Shown here: positions 43,941 through 52,871 of the stretch, piece after piece
Layout of the letters: the number at the start of each line of letters is the position of its first letter
How positions within the stretch are numbered: the stretch's first letter is position 1
Source: Ruegeria lacuscaerulensis
GTDB taxonomy: Bacteria > Pseudomonadota > Alphaproteobacteria > Rhodobacterales > Rhodobacteraceae
NCBI RefSeq assembly: GCF_013033355.1
Contig: NZ_WQDY01000001.1
Span: 62,001 to 126,000 of the forward strand
Direction of reading: 5' to 3'
Length of the DNA stretch: 64,000 bases
The notes under the pieces: model-generated
The model's input: only the letters and a program-made list of their open reading frames with translations
The model's database searches: none
Told to the model about the DNA's origin: nothing
Translations under genes and position numbers: made by a program

Positions 43941-45227
43941 TCAAACCTCTTCTATGCGCAGCGCGACCGGTTCGCCCGAGACCACATCGGTGTCGCGGAA
44001 CCCATCCAATGCCACGTCCAAAGTGGCCCGTGTTGTCTTGTGCGTGACGATCAGGACCGGAGCTGTGCTGTCCGAGTGGCCATATTGGCGCATCCGGTCG
44101 ATCGACACACCAGCATCGCCCAGAATGGCAGCCACTTTCGCCAGCGCGCCGGGTTTATCGAACAGCGCAAGACGCAGGTAATAAGGGGCAGGCAGGCCGG
44201 TGATCGCCGGTGCCGCATCCTGCAACGAGGTCGCGGGCCGGCCAAAGGTCGGGATTTGCAACCCGCGCGCCAGATCGCAGACATCGCCCATCACGGCACT
44301 AGCCGTGGGGCCTTCGCCCGCGCCGGGGCCGCGCAGAACGACTTGATCAACTGCGTCGCCCTCGATCACCACCATGTTGGTCCCGCCTTCTAATTGTCCC
44401 AAGGCCGAGCCACTGGGCACAAGGCAGGGCTGCATCCGCTGGACCAGCCCACGCGCGGTTTTCTGTGCGACGCCAAGCAGCTTGATGCGATAGCCCATGT
44501 CGTCGGCCTGATGGATGTCATCGAGACTGATTTGCTGAATGCCCTCAATCTCGATTCCGTCGAAGTTGGGTTTGGTGCCGAAGGCAATCGACGACAGCAG
44601 CGCCAGTTTATGCGCCGCGTCAATACCGCCGACATCCAGATTAGGATCGGCTTCGAGATACCCCAATTCAGCGCATTCTTCGAATAGGGCGTTATAGCCC
44701 AGCTCCTGCGATTGCATCCGGGTCAGGATATAGTTGCAGGTGCCGTTCATCACGCCCATAACGCGGGTGATTTCATTGCCGGCAAGACCTTCGGTCAGGG
44801 ATTTGATCACCGGGATACCGCCTGCTACGGCGGCCTCGAACCGGATCACGCGCCCGGCGGCCTCGGCCTTTTCGGCCAGCTCTTGCCCGTGGATCGCCAG
44901 CAGGGCCTTGTTTGCGGTGACAACATCCTTGCCACTGGCCAGCGCCGCCTCGACCGAGGCTTTGGCGGGGCCGTTCTCACCGCCCATCAGCTCGACATAG
45001 ACGTCGATATCGTCCCGTTGTGCCAAGGCTACAGGGTCGGTTTCCCAGGCATAGCCCGACAGGTTCACGCCGCGATCCTTGGACGCGTCGCGCGCTGACA
45101 CGGCGATGATTTCGATTGGGCGACCAGTGCGCGCTTGCAGCAAATCCGCATGTTGCCGAACGATCTTGACGACACCCACGCCGACCGTTCCCAAGCCCGC
45201 AATTCCAAGCCGCAGCGCCTGTGTCAT
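43941..45227 (-). CDS. hom: Homoserine dehydrogenase
   Basis: 428 residues, monofunctional type with a C-terminal ACT domain. The NAD(P)-binding GIAGLGTVGVGVVKIV is at the N-terminus, followed by the catalytic-domain blocks VTANKALLA, AAVAGGIPVIKSLTEGLAGN and MNGTCNYILTRM. The ACT part (PYYLRLALFDKPGALAKVA) usually senses threonine. It catalyses aspartate-semialdehyde to homoserine in threonine and methionine synthesis. No attenuator-like leader was recognised upstream. Confidence 0.96.
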   Translation of the reverse strand: MTQALRLGIAGLGTVGVGVVKIVRQHADLLQARTGRPIEIIAVSARDASKDRGVNLSGYAWETDPVALAQRDDIDVYVELMGGENGPAKASVEAALASGKDVVTANKALLAIHGQELAEKAEAAGRVIRFEAAVAGGIPVIKSLTEGLAGNEITRVMGVMNGTCNYILTRMQSQELGYNALFEECAELGYLEADPNLDVGGIDAAHKLALLSSIAFGTKPNFDGIEIEGIQQISLDDIHQADDMGYRIKLLGVAQKTARGLVQRMQPCLVPSGSALGQLEGGTNMVVIEGDAVDQVVLRGPGAGEGPTASAVMGDVCDLARGLQIPTFGRPATSLQDAAPAITGLPAPYYLRLALFDKPGALAKVAAILGDAGVSIDRMRQYGHSDSTAPVLIVTHKTTRATLDVALDGFRDTDVVSGEPVALRIEEV

Positions 45228-45351
45228 CCCGTGGGTTCCTTTCGCTCGAATTTATCGCCTTTTGGGCCTTGCCCATTCCCGGGTGCCTTACCGGGTTCGG
45301 CGCATGGGCGCAATGCGTTGCAGGCCGGCCTGAACCGGGAAATGCAGACGG

Positions 45352-45600
45352 TCAGTTAATTTCTTCGCTTTGTAGCTTGTCCGCCTTTTTCTGCAGCGCT
45401 TCTCGTCGGGCAGACAGGTCTTCTTCGACCTCAGCGGCCTCGCTCACTGGGTCGATCGGGGGGCCAAGATTCTCTTTCAGAGGGATCAGTTTTGGATACC
45501 GTGTGGTTTTCAGGCTTTCAGGCTCGCTGCCTTCAAGTTCAGGAAAGTCGACACAGCTGGCGCAAAAACTCAAAACAATCAGCAATGGCAGGGGTTTCAT
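45352..45600 (-). CDS. Small putative lipoprotein
   Basis: 82 residues from the ATG at 45600, preceded by AAGGG at about 7 bases; the frame upstream to 45654 is not convincing. A short hydrophobic signal ends in a possible lipobox with Cys (FCASC), followed by a Pro/Glu-rich mature region and a charged C-terminal helix (LSARREALQKKADKL). No family recognised. It lies 124 bases upstream of hom on the same strand. Confidence 0.65.
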   Translation of the reverse strand: MKPLPLLIVLSFCASCVDFPELEGSEPESLKTTRYPKLIPLKENLGPPIDPVSEAAEVEEDLSARREALQKKADKLQSEEIN

Positions 45601-45667
45601 GCCGAACCCTTTCGATGGCGGTTCTGCATGTGATGCACCTTTTGAATAGCGCATTCAAGCGGGGTTC

Positions 45668-45689
45668 TATCTGAACGGACGCTCAGATA
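45668..45689. promoter_or_regulatory. Perfect inverted repeat, probable TetR operator
   Basis: TATCTGA (45668-45674) and TCAGATA (45683-45689) are perfect inverted arms separated by 8 bases, ending 10 bases before the TetR start codon. Location and symmetry suggest autoregulation, and it could also affect the divergent lipoprotein gene. Confidence 0.6.
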
Positions 45690-45699
45690 CATTTGCAAT

Positions 45700-46287
45700 A
45701 TGGCGCGGACACAAGGTTCACACTCCGATATCACTGGCCCCCGTATTCGCAAGGCGGCCCTGTCGTTGTTTGCGCGCCACGGCTACGCGGCGGTTTCCAT
45801 GCGCCAGATCGCGGCCGAGGTCGGGGTGCAGGCTGGCGCGCTTTACAACTACACGCCGGATAAGCAGAGCTTGCTGTATCGCCTGATGAACGACCACATG
45901 CAGGAGCTGCTTTCTACATACGCGAAATTGACACCCGCGGACTCGCCAGTCGAAGCCTTGCGGCAGTTCGTGAGCTTTCACATTCGATTTCACATGGAGC
46001 GCCCGGACGAAGTCTTTATCGCCTATATGGAACTGCGCAACCTAAGCCCCGAAAACTTCACGGAAATTGAAGCGGTGCGGCGCAAATATGAAGACTCCTT
46101 AGAGGCCATTTTGAAAGCCGGACAACAGCAAGGGCTGTTTACTGTTGCCGATACCAAAATCGCCACACTTGCGGTTATCGCCATGTTGAATGGCGTGATA
46201 ACTTGGTATCGCGCAGGGGGGCGTTTGTCGCTGGACGCCGTCGAGCAAATCTACTGGGACATGGTTCTGAGATCGGTGACAGCTTGA
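45700..46287 (+). CDS. TetR/AcrR-family transcriptional regulator
   Basis: 195 residues. The N-terminal helix-turn-helix is clear (RKAALSLFARHGYAAVSMRQIAAEVGVQAGALYNYTPDKQSLL); the C-terminal ligand domain (~70-190) resembles regulators with TetR_C-type folds that respond to acyl-CoA or small hydrophobic ligands. No obvious target operon is adjacent: a pirin gene converges on it with no gap and a small lipoprotein gene diverges from it. The operator in front indicates self-regulation. Confidence 0.92.
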   Translation: MARTQGSHSDITGPRIRKAALSLFARHGYAAVSMRQIAAEVGVQAGALYNYTPDKQSLLYRLMNDHMQELLSTYAKLTPADSPVEALRQFVSFHIRFHMERPDEVFIAYMELRNLSPENFTEIEAVRRKYEDSLEAILKAGQQQGLFTVADTKIATLAVIAMLNGVITWYRAGGRLSLDAVEQIYWDMVLRSVTA

Positions 46288-47199
46288 TCAGTGCGTTGGG
46301 CGGATAAAGGTGCCGTTCCGCAATTCTCGAAACGCCTGTTCCAGTTCAGCGCGGGTGTTCATCACAATAGGGCCGTGCCACGCGACGGGTTCATCAATCG
46401 GCGCGCCCGAGATCAACAGGAACCTGACGCCACCGGGACCGGCCTGAACCGTGACCTCATCGCCCGTTCCGAACCGAACGAGAGTTCGATCCCCCGACAT
46501 GTCACGAATGTTGACCTCTTGCCCTGCAACCTCTTTCTCTAGCAGTACCCCCGTCGGTTGCGAGGCGTCTGCGAAGGCGGCCTGGCCCTGAAAAACATAG
46601 GCAAAGGCACGGCGATACGTGTCAATGCGGAATGTCTTTTTCACGCCGGCCGGGATCGAGATATCCAGATATTGCGGATCTGCAGCGATGCCGTCGACTG
46701 GGCCGGTCTTGCCCCAGAACTCGCCGACGATGACTCGGACAGTTGTGCCGTCGTCATCGGTTATTTCCGGAATGTCCCTGCCTTGAACATCCTGATATCG
46801 CGGTGCTGTCATCTTTTGACTGGACGGCAGGTTACCCCAAAGCTGGAACCCGTGCATTTGACCGGTCGCGTTTCCTTTTGGCATCTCTTGATGCAAGATG
46901 CCGGACCCGGCCGTCATCCATTGAACGTCTCCGGCACCCAACGTGCCAGTATTGCCTAGCGAATCTGCATGTTCGACCGTGCCGGACAGCACATAAGTTA
47001 TCGTCTCGATGCCTCGATGAGGGTGCCAAGGGAACCCCGCCATATAGTCTTGCGGGCGTTCGTTTCGGAAATCGTCAAACAGCAGGAACGGGTCCAGCTC
47101 GGACGGATCCTGAAATCCGAATGCACGATGCAGCTTGACCCCTGCGCCTTCCATTGTCGGGACAGCATTCCGGGTTTCCAAAGTGGGTCTAAGGGACAT
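46288..47199 (-). CDS. Pirin family protein
   Basis: 303 residues from the ATG at 47199 with AGGAGG upstream. Bicupin: the N-terminal cupin carries the metal-binding motif FPWHPHRGIETITYVLSG with further ligands near GSGILHQEMP, and the C-terminal cupin is degenerate. Pirins act as quercetinases or redox-responsive iron proteins; the role here is not specified by context. It converges on the TetR gene, the stop codons being directly adjacent. Confidence 0.93.
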   Translation of the reverse strand: MSLRPTLETRNAVPTMEGAGVKLHRAFGFQDPSELDPFLLFDDFRNERPQDYMAGFPWHPHRGIETITYVLSGTVEHADSLGNTGTLGAGDVQWMTAGSGILHQEMPKGNATGQMHGFQLWGNLPSSQKMTAPRYQDVQGRDIPEITDDDGTTVRVIVGEFWGKTGPVDGIAADPQYLDISIPAGVKKTFRIDTYRRAFAYVFQGQAAFADASQPTGVLLEKEVAGQEVNIRDMSGDRTLVRFGTGDEVTVQAGPGGVRFLLISGAPIDEPVAWHGPIVMNTRAELEQAFRELRNGTFIRPTH

Positions 47200-47357
47200 G
47201 AGGGCCTCCTGCTTGCTTGGGCCATACTTAGCCGTTGGATGACATGCGTCAATTTGCGGAAAGGCACCGCCTATGTGCAAAAAATTGTAGGTCGCGCCCC
47301 TCTGTCTTTCAGCGGGGAAAGGCGCTAAACCCTGACCACATCGAACGGGGAGAGAAG

Positions 47358-47858
47358 ATGCAGGAAGAAGTACTGGCTCGGGTCAAGGCTTCGACACCAC
47401 GGCGGTGGCTGGGTGTCGGAATGTTGACGGTTGTAGGAGCGATGGTTCTGTATGTGGCCATGGCAACGCCGCCCGAGCCTGCGTGGCTTGTGTTTTTGCT
47501 GGTCGTTGGCGCTGCAGCATTCTGGCTGGCGCATCGAATGTGGTATGCCACGAGCGACAGCATCGAATTGACCGATACAGTGGTTCGAACCGGGGCAGGG
47601 CGTGTGATCGCCCGGGTTCAGGATATCGAAGCCGTAGATCGCGGAGTGTTTGCGTTCAAACCGTCAAACGGTTTCTTGATCCGCACGCGGACCAAGGATG
47701 CAAATGCCTGGGCCCCGGGGCTATGGTGGCGCCTCGGTCATCGGGTGGGCATCGGCGGCATGACAGCCGCCGCTGAGACCAAGTTTATGTCGGAAATGCT
47801 GTCGGTTAAGCTTGCGAGCAGGACTGAGGACCAAGGTTCTGAGCAATCTCATTCGTAA
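47358..47858 (+). CDS. Small membrane protein with PH-like domain
   Basis: 166 residues from the ATG at 47358 with GGGGAGAG upstream. Two membrane segments (~20-40 and ~44-62, LGVGMLTVVGAMVLYVAM and VFLLVVGAAAFWLAHRM) form a hairpin, followed by a beta-rich segment (DSIELTDTVVRTGAGRVIARVQDIEAVDRG) resembling bacterial PH-like domains. No enzyme motif is visible. Its last 53 bases overlap the 3' end of a TadE-like gene on the other strand. Confidence 0.75.
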   Translation: MQEEVLARVKASTPRRWLGVGMLTVVGAMVLYVAMATPPEPAWLVFLLVVGAAAFWLAHRMWYATSDSIELTDTVVRTGAGRVIARVQDIEAVDRGVFAFKPSNGFLIRTRTKDANAWAPGLWWRLGHRVGIGGMTAAAETKFMSEMLSVKLASRTEDQGSEQSHS

Positions 47859-48405
47859 ATCGTGGGCGAGTAAACACGAAATTACGGAAAGTGTGATCTT
47901 CAGAAACCCACGATCCGACCACCCAGTTCGAGCCGAAAATGGGCTGATACCTATTGGAGGTCTCGACAATGATCAGCGTGTCCTGATCGGGCATCGGGGG
48001 CAGGTTATCCCGCATGTTACCGATGTTGTCGTTAGTCCAGGCCTCACAATAGCCGCGGATGGCTGACCATCTCACGTAGTGCCGATCATCTTCGGCATCG
48101 TAGACAATCAGCGAAATACGCAGTTGAATATCGTTTCGGCTGTTGACCATTCGATCCAAAAGCTCATGCATGGAGTCGACGTAGGTGTCGGTCACAGTCC
48201 CGGTTTCACGCGAGATGAGGTCGCCGACCGTGTAAGCAGCCTTTAGGTTAGCCGCGCTTTGCCGGAACCCATCGAAAAAGGCAAAGGCGCCCGTGATCGT
48301 CCAAACCAGCATTGGGAAAATCAGGATTGCTTCGACAGTTAGTATACCGCTTTCATCCCGTTTGACCGAGCGAAAGAGATTTCTGAGTCTATGGATAATA
48401 GTCAT
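47806..48405 (-). CDS. TadE/TadG-family pseudopilin-like protein
   Basis: 199 residues. An N-terminal basic segment and one membrane helix carry the TadE signature (DESGILTVEAILIFPMLVWTITGAF), with Glu after the cleavage-type Gly/Thr pattern; the rest is an extracytoplasmic domain with two Cys. Such proteins are minor components of Tad/Flp pilus systems. Third in a row of three related genes on the minus strand, 4 bases after the preceding one. No core tad assembly genes (cpaF/tadA) are in the window. Confidence 0.85.
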   Translation of the reverse strand: MTIIHRLRNLFRSVKRDESGILTVEAILIFPMLVWTITGAFAFFDGFRQSAANLKAAYTVGDLISRETGTVTDTYVDSMHELLDRMVNSRNDIQLRISLIVYDAEDDRHYVRWSAIRGYCEAWTNDNIGNMRDNLPPMPDQDTLIIVETSNRYQPIFGSNWVVGSWVSEDHTFRNFVFTRPRFTNEIAQNLGPQSCSQA

Positions 48406-48409
48406 AGTC

Positions 48410-48943
48410 TTACGAAGGCTCCTGAACGAAGGCTGTGGTCGCCGTTAGTGCGATTTGTCCGGTGTCATCTACCAGCGCCCGCCCCATGGCCGAAGTCGGA
48501 AACAGAGGATCAACCCTGGCGCACGCGCGCAGAATCATAAGCTCATTCGACAGACCGTTTTGGAAGGTCCGAACAGGGCGTACTTCCTCAGTGTTGTCGG
48601 TGCAGTCTACGGTTTCGGGCAGATTGACACCGGCAAACGCGCTCTGTTGGATCATTTCCAGTCGCAAATTTCGCGAGCAGTTACGAACTAGCAGCGTATT
48701 CTCACAGATCGAGTCCTTGATTGTATCGTGGTCCGGGTTTGTTCCGGTTCCCAGTCGAATCTCGCGAACTGTTATGTCCACCGCGCGTTCCAGCATAGAT
48801 TGCTGGACCGTAACCACCGCGTATTCCATTGCGCTGAGGATAAAGAACATGAAAACCGGGAAAATGAGGACAAATTCCACAACGACGTTGCCGTCCTCAG
48901 ATGCCTTGAGTTTTCCTAGATATGTTCGAAGATTTTGGATCAT
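48410..48943 (-). CDS. TadE-family pseudopilin-like protein
   Basis: 177 residues. The membrane-anchored TadE start (EDGNVVVEFVLIFPVFMFFILSAMEYAVV) is followed by an ectodomain with four Cys (CENTLLVRNC and two more) likely forming disulfides. It overlaps the larger TadG-like gene by 4 bases, which implies coupled synthesis of the three pseudopilins. Confidence 0.87.
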   Translation of the reverse strand: MIQNLRTYLGKLKASEDGNVVVEFVLIFPVFMFFILSAMEYAVVTVQQSMLERAVDITVREIRLGTGTNPDHDTIKDSICENTLLVRNCSRNLRLEMIQQSAFAGVNLPETVDCTDNTEEVRPVRTFQNGLSNELMILRACARVDPLFPTSAMGRALVDDTGQIALTATTAFVQEPS

Positions 48944-50634
48944 TGGGTCAGCCTCAGCTTCTTGATCGACGATGCGATTGACGCAAATGCGTCTTGCAAC
49001 GAGATGCCTTCGGGGTCATCGAACTCGTCCACTTCGTAGACGTGGCTGTCCGAACTTGCACAGTTCTTGATGGTCGTCAGGCCCGCATTGGGTGCTTCGA
49101 ACGCAATTCCATAGATGATCACACCATTATTCTTTGCAGCGCCGCAAATGCTGGTTGTCCGTGAATTCTTGGTTGTTGGTCCGACACTTATTCGAGGGTT
49201 CTGGAACCAGTTGAACACGTGATTGCTCTGCCAGAAGTAGTTGTTGGTCGCGTTCCAGTACAACGAGGCCTGATTGAACAGCTGAGGGAACGTCATGCGC
49301 GTCGCTGTTCCCGGCTCATTGTTAAAAGAGTTCTCGTTCGGAGGGTTGCCATAAGGATAGTCGGCAGTAATGAATCCTCCGCCGAACTGCGCGCCGTTTT
49401 CGATGCTTTGTTGCATCCACACGTAGCGGTCCGGGTTGCGCCGGAACCGAACGCTATATTCCCCTGTGGACCCATCGTCGCGGGCGTATTCCGGGTTGAA
49501 CCAAATGTCCGAAAAGCCTGAGCGGTACTGGTCTTTCAGCATGTATTGAGTGGTGTTCTGTCCGTCGGTCATGACGATAGCGACCTTTAGCACCTCTGAG
49601 TCATAGGCTTCGGGTCGATCTTTAAACTTATCCGGAACGATGTTCTCTCTGGCCAGTTCTCCGACAACGTTCTGGAATTTGGGATCCAGCATGCCGACAC
49701 CCCATTTCATGCCCACGTCGATCGAAGTGTTGCCGTTGGCCGTAAGCGCATCGATGCGGTTGTGCAGAACATCGATATCGTCGGTCACGGCGGTAATGTC
49801 ACTGCCTGCGCGGACAGGACAAACAGGGAAGCGGGGGAATTGCTCTGCGTTGTTGGTGTATTGGAAGGGGTCGAACGGAGCGGTTCGGTCATAGGAAATC
49901 GTGGGATCCAATGCCGAACTACCAAACTGGGCCGAAGTAAAGTTGATACAGTGAGAAAAATCATGCTCGGACGATACATTGCTGAAGTGCTTCAGTATGT
50001 CGTCACCCGCGCTGACCTGGGTTGCGTAAGGAATGATGGACATCGAAATTTGGCTTTCGCCGGGCTTGTCCAGCATCAGGGTCACGAACTCTTTGGCGGC
50101 AGAGCGCAAGACCTCGATTTTCGTTCTTCCCGCTTCCGCAGACGCGCGATTCATCGATCCGGACATGTCGAGTACGAGCGAGATTTCGACTGATCCAATC
50201 GATTCCTCCGCTGTACTTGCCGCTTGTGCAGTCAAGGTCTTGTGACCCGAAAAGCGCATGAAATTGGTGTTCACGATCGTTTCTGCAGTTGCAGACACGG
50301 TCCGGGACCCAAATCCTTCCTGCACGTTGACCGATTTCAGTTTGTCACTGAGGCCGGCTTTGTCCAAGTATGACTCGACCACCTGTCGCGGCGGGAGCGT
50401 TTGGTCAAGGTCGGCAGCGGCAAGAACAGCGCGGTCCAAGGTCGACTGCAACGTCGCACGGTCGCGTTCAAAATTCATGACGTCGACCCCAATACCTGTG
50501 GTCGCAAAAATCACCAGCACGCCAAGCAGTACGAAAATGGTGAACGACCCGTCTTCTTCGCGCTGGAAGGCCTCGGGCGTTGGTAGTTTTTTAAAGCGTT
50601 TAGTAATGCCGCTTTTGAAACCGCGGTTAATCAT
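48940..50634 (-). CDS. TadG-like protein with von Willebrand factor A domain
   Basis: 564 residues. N-terminal TadG membrane helix (EDGSFTIFVLLGVLVIFATTGIGVDVMNFE), then a VWA domain with the metal-ion-dependent adhesion site LVLDMSGSMNRAS (DxSxS) and a second acidic motif in VAIVMTDGQNT. A cysteine-containing C-terminal part ends IASSIKKLRLTQ, as in VWA-type TadG proteins. It is expected on the cell surface as part of Tad pilus adhesion. First of the three-gene cluster. Confidence 0.9.
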   Translation of the reverse strand: MINRGFKSGITKRFKKLPTPEAFQREEDGSFTIFVLLGVLVIFATTGIGVDVMNFERDRATLQSTLDRAVLAAADLDQTLPPRQVVESYLDKAGLSDKLKSVNVQEGFGSRTVSATAETIVNTNFMRFSGHKTLTAQAASTAEESIGSVEISLVLDMSGSMNRASAEAGRTKIEVLRSAAKEFVTLMLDKPGESQISMSIIPYATQVSAGDDILKHFSNVSSEHDFSHCINFTSAQFGSSALDPTISYDRTAPFDPFQYTNNAEQFPRFPVCPVRAGSDITAVTDDIDVLHNRIDALTANGNTSIDVGMKWGVGMLDPKFQNVVGELARENIVPDKFKDRPEAYDSEVLKVAIVMTDGQNTTQYMLKDQYRSGFSDIWFNPEYARDDGSTGEYSVRFRRNPDRYVWMQQSIENGAQFGGGFITADYPYGNPPNENSFNNEPGTATRMTFPQLFNQASLYWNATNNYFWQSNHVFNWFQNPRISVGPTTKNSRTTSICGAAKNNGVIIYGIAFEAPNAGLTTIKNCASSDSHVYEVDEFDDPEGISLQDAFASIASSIKKLRLTQ

Positions 50635-50936
50635 ATTGCCGTCCTCACTGAACAGTCATCCACTACTGCTAAGGAAAAGTTAACGTTGAGAAATTAACGC
50701 TCAAACGTGGCGGGAATTGGGCGAAACCGCCTTGGATCAGGCCCATTTCTTGTCAAACCTGGAATAATATGATCGGCGCTCGGGTTCTGTTGTCTTCTTG
50801 TCGACAATGCACGCGCGCGTGATCGCATTCAGCGACTCAGTTTTTCGAAATTTATTTTTGCTTAAATATTGATCGTTTATCCAATGGGTGCGACAAAACG
50901 ACAGAACGCAAGTCGTTCGTTGGCACGGAGGTATAG
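50635..50936. other. Divergent intergenic region between tad-like genes and glutamate dehydrogenase
   Basis: 302 bases with divergent promoters. A 12-base palindrome CACGCGCGCGTG is at 50810-50821, and TTAACG occurs twice near 50680-50700 with spacing that does not fit a CtrA box. GGAGG just before 50937 is the ribosome binding site of the dehydrogenase gene. No gene found. Confidence 0.45.
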
Positions 50937-52367
50937 ATGACGGCCACAAAAGAACCCAGCTTTCGCGAAAGTGTTGACCTGATGTTCAACAGGGCGGCGT
51001 CCCTGATGGATCTGCCTCCGGGGCTGGAAGAGAAGATCAGGGTTTGCAACGCCACTTACACGGTGCGGTTCGGTGTTCGCCTGCGCGGTGATATTCATAC
51101 GTTCACCGGCTACCGGTCTGTTCATTCCGAACACATGGAGCCCGTTAAAGGTGGCATCCGCTACGCTTTGGCCGTCAATCAGGATGAAGTTGAGGCGCTG
51201 GCAGCGCTGATGACCTACAAATGTGCGCTGGTTGAAACTCCTTTTGGCGGCTCGAAAGGCGGGCTGTGTATCGACCCGCGACAGTATGAGGATCATGAGC
51301 TGGAGCAGATCACGCGCCGGTTTGCGTACGAACTGGCCAAGCGGGATCTGATCAACCCGTCCCAGAACGTTCCAGCCCCCGACATGGGGACCGGCGAGCG
51401 TGAGATGGCGTGGATGGCCGACCAATATGCCCGGATGAACACGACGGACATCAATGCGCGGGCCTGTGTGACCGGCAAGCCGTTGAATGCGGGTGGTATC
51501 GCCGGGCGGGTCGAGGCCACTGGGCGCGGTGTACAGTACGCGTTACGAGAGTTCTTTCGCCATCCTGAGGACATTCAGAAAGCCGGGCTTACTGGAAAGT
51601 TGGACGGCAAACGCGTGATCGTCCAGGGCTTGGGCAATGTGGGCTATCATGCCGCAAAATTCCTCAGCGAAGAGGATGGCGCGATTGTCACCGGCATCAT
51701 CGAATGGGATGGCGCGCTGTATAATCCGGAAGGGATCGACGTTGAATCCGTTCGGCAGTGGATCGTCAAACATGGTGGCGTTAAGGATTACCCGGACGCG
51801 ACCCATTCTGCCGAGGGGGCGGTGGTGTTGGAAGAGGACTGCGATATTCTCATCCCGGCGGCGCTGGAAGGCGTGATCAATCTGTCAAATGCCGAACGCA
51901 TCAAGGCCCCGCTGATCATCGAGGCTGCGAACGGTCCTGTGACGGCGGGTGCGGATGAAATATTGCGCAAAAAGGGCACGGTGATCATTCCTGACATGTA
52001 TGCCAATGCCGGCGGTGTGACGGTGTCGTATTTCGAGTGGGTCAAAAACCTGAGCCATATCCGCTTTGGCCGGATGCAGCGCCGTCAGGAAGAAGCCCGG
52101 CATGAGCTGATCGTCAGCGAGTTGGAGCGTCTGGATCGGTATCTGGGCGATGCGTGGTCTATGTCACCGGATTTCAAGGCCAAGTACTTGAAAGGTGCGG
52201 ATGAGCTTGAGCTGGTGCGCTCGGGCCTCGATGACACGATGCGGATTGCGTATCAGTCCATGCGTGAGGTTTGGCATAGCCGCGATGATGTCGAAGACCT
52301 GCGCACAGCCGCTTATATCGTGGCGATCGACCGGGTCTCGAAAAGCTATCGGGCCAAAGGACTTTGA
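50937..52367 (+). CDS. Glu/Leu/Phe/Val-type (glutamate) dehydrogenase
   Basis: 476 residues. The substrate-binding and catalytic block PVKGGIRYALAVNQDEVEAL with catalytic Lys in MTYKCALVETPFGGSKGG, and the NAD(P)-binding motif VIVQGLGNVGYHAAKFL, identify the ELFV dehydrogenase superfamily, most likely NAD-dependent glutamate dehydrogenase interconverting glutamate and 2-oxoglutarate plus ammonia. A GGAGG Shine-Dalgarno sequence precedes the ATG. Followed by a strong hairpin. Substrate preference within the superfamily is not fully certain. Confidence 0.93.
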   Translation: MTATKEPSFRESVDLMFNRAASLMDLPPGLEEKIRVCNATYTVRFGVRLRGDIHTFTGYRSVHSEHMEPVKGGIRYALAVNQDEVEALAALMTYKCALVETPFGGSKGGLCIDPRQYEDHELEQITRRFAYELAKRDLINPSQNVPAPDMGTGEREMAWMADQYARMNTTDINARACVTGKPLNAGGIAGRVEATGRGVQYALREFFRHPEDIQKAGLTGKLDGKRVIVQGLGNVGYHAAKFLSEEDGAIVTGIIEWDGALYNPEGIDVESVRQWIVKHGGVKDYPDATHSAEGAVVLEEDCDILIPAALEGVINLSNAERIKAPLIIEAANGPVTAGADEILRKKGTVIIPDMYANAGGVTVSYFEWVKNLSHIRFGRMQRRQEEARHELIVSELERLDRYLGDAWSMSPDFKAKYLKGADELELVRSGLDDTMRIAYQSMREVWHSRDDVEDLRTAAYIVAIDRVSKSYRAKGL

Positions 52368-52374
52368 GGAAAAT

Positions 52375-52401
52375 GCAGGGGCGGAAATTGGTCGCCCCTG
52401 C
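52375..52401 (+). terminator. Stem-loop after glutamate dehydrogenase gene
   Basis: Perfect 9-bp stem GCAGGGGCG (52375-52383) with CGCCCCTGC (52393-52401) and a 9-base loop, starting 8 bases after the stop codon. There is no T-run, so it may be Rho-assisted or only protect the mRNA 3' end. Confidence 0.55.
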
Positions 52402-52493
52402 GCAACACGAAGGCGCGAGGTTCAAAACGGCAATGGCCGGTTGGCTTTGCGGCGGATAAGCTGCTGCGACAGAAACGAATCCCGGAGACCCTC

Positions 52494-52790
52494 ATGTTGC
52501 GTATCGCCATAGCGGCCATTGTTCTGGCTACTCCTCTGGCCGCTCAAGAAACCAAGGAACAGAGCTGCAAATTCCAGTCAGACGTCGTGGCTGCCGTCCA
52601 GCAGGCACGGCTGGACCGGGTAAAGGAACGGGACGTGGCACAGGCAGTGGCAGAGTCAGGGCCGACATGGCCCGAGAACTACAACGCGGCGATTCCCCTG
52701 ATCACTCCGTGGGTCTATGAGCAAAAGATGCGCGATGTGAGAAAAAAAGACCTCGGCGCTGCTTGGCTGGAGCTGTGTCTGCAGCAGTAA
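52494..52790 (+). CDS. Small secreted protein of unknown function
   Basis: 98 residues with a signal peptide (MLRIAIAAIVLATPLAAQE, cleavage after Ala-Gln-type site), two Cys residues (one near the mature N-terminus, one at LELCLQQ) that could form a disulfide, and an otherwise helical, charged body. CGGAGA precedes the ATG. It is bounded by the hairpin after the dehydrogenase gene and a good terminator before dnaG, so it is probably monocistronic. No family recognised. Confidence 0.75.
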   Translation: MLRIAIAAIVLATPLAAQETKEQSCKFQSDVVAAVQQARLDRVKERDVAQAVAESGPTWPENYNAAIPLITPWVYEQKMRDVRKKDLGAAWLELCLQQ

Positions 52791-52821
52791 TCCACATCCA
52801 TTGCATTTCGCTGTGGATAAG

Positions 52822-52849
52822 CGCAGGCCATCCCCTTGGCCTGCGTTTT
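52822..52849 (+). terminator. Rho-independent terminator before dnaG
   Basis: Perfect 9-bp stem CGCAGGCCA (52822-52830) with TGGCCTGCG (52837-52845), a 6-base loop and a following TTTT. It would end the small secreted-protein transcript 23 bases before the dnaG start codon. Confidence 0.75.
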
Positions 52850-52871
52850 CATTTCTGGCAGGTTTGTCCCC

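Noticed and set aside
42705..44393. A 562-codon open frame antisense to recJ and glpX
   Set aside because: It crosses two well-defined genes and their intergenic gap, has a His/Gln-rich composition typical of antisense translation, and no motif.
50635..50936. A CtrA binding site upstream of the tad-like genes
   Set aside because: TTAA pairs are present but separated by 10 rather than 7 bases.
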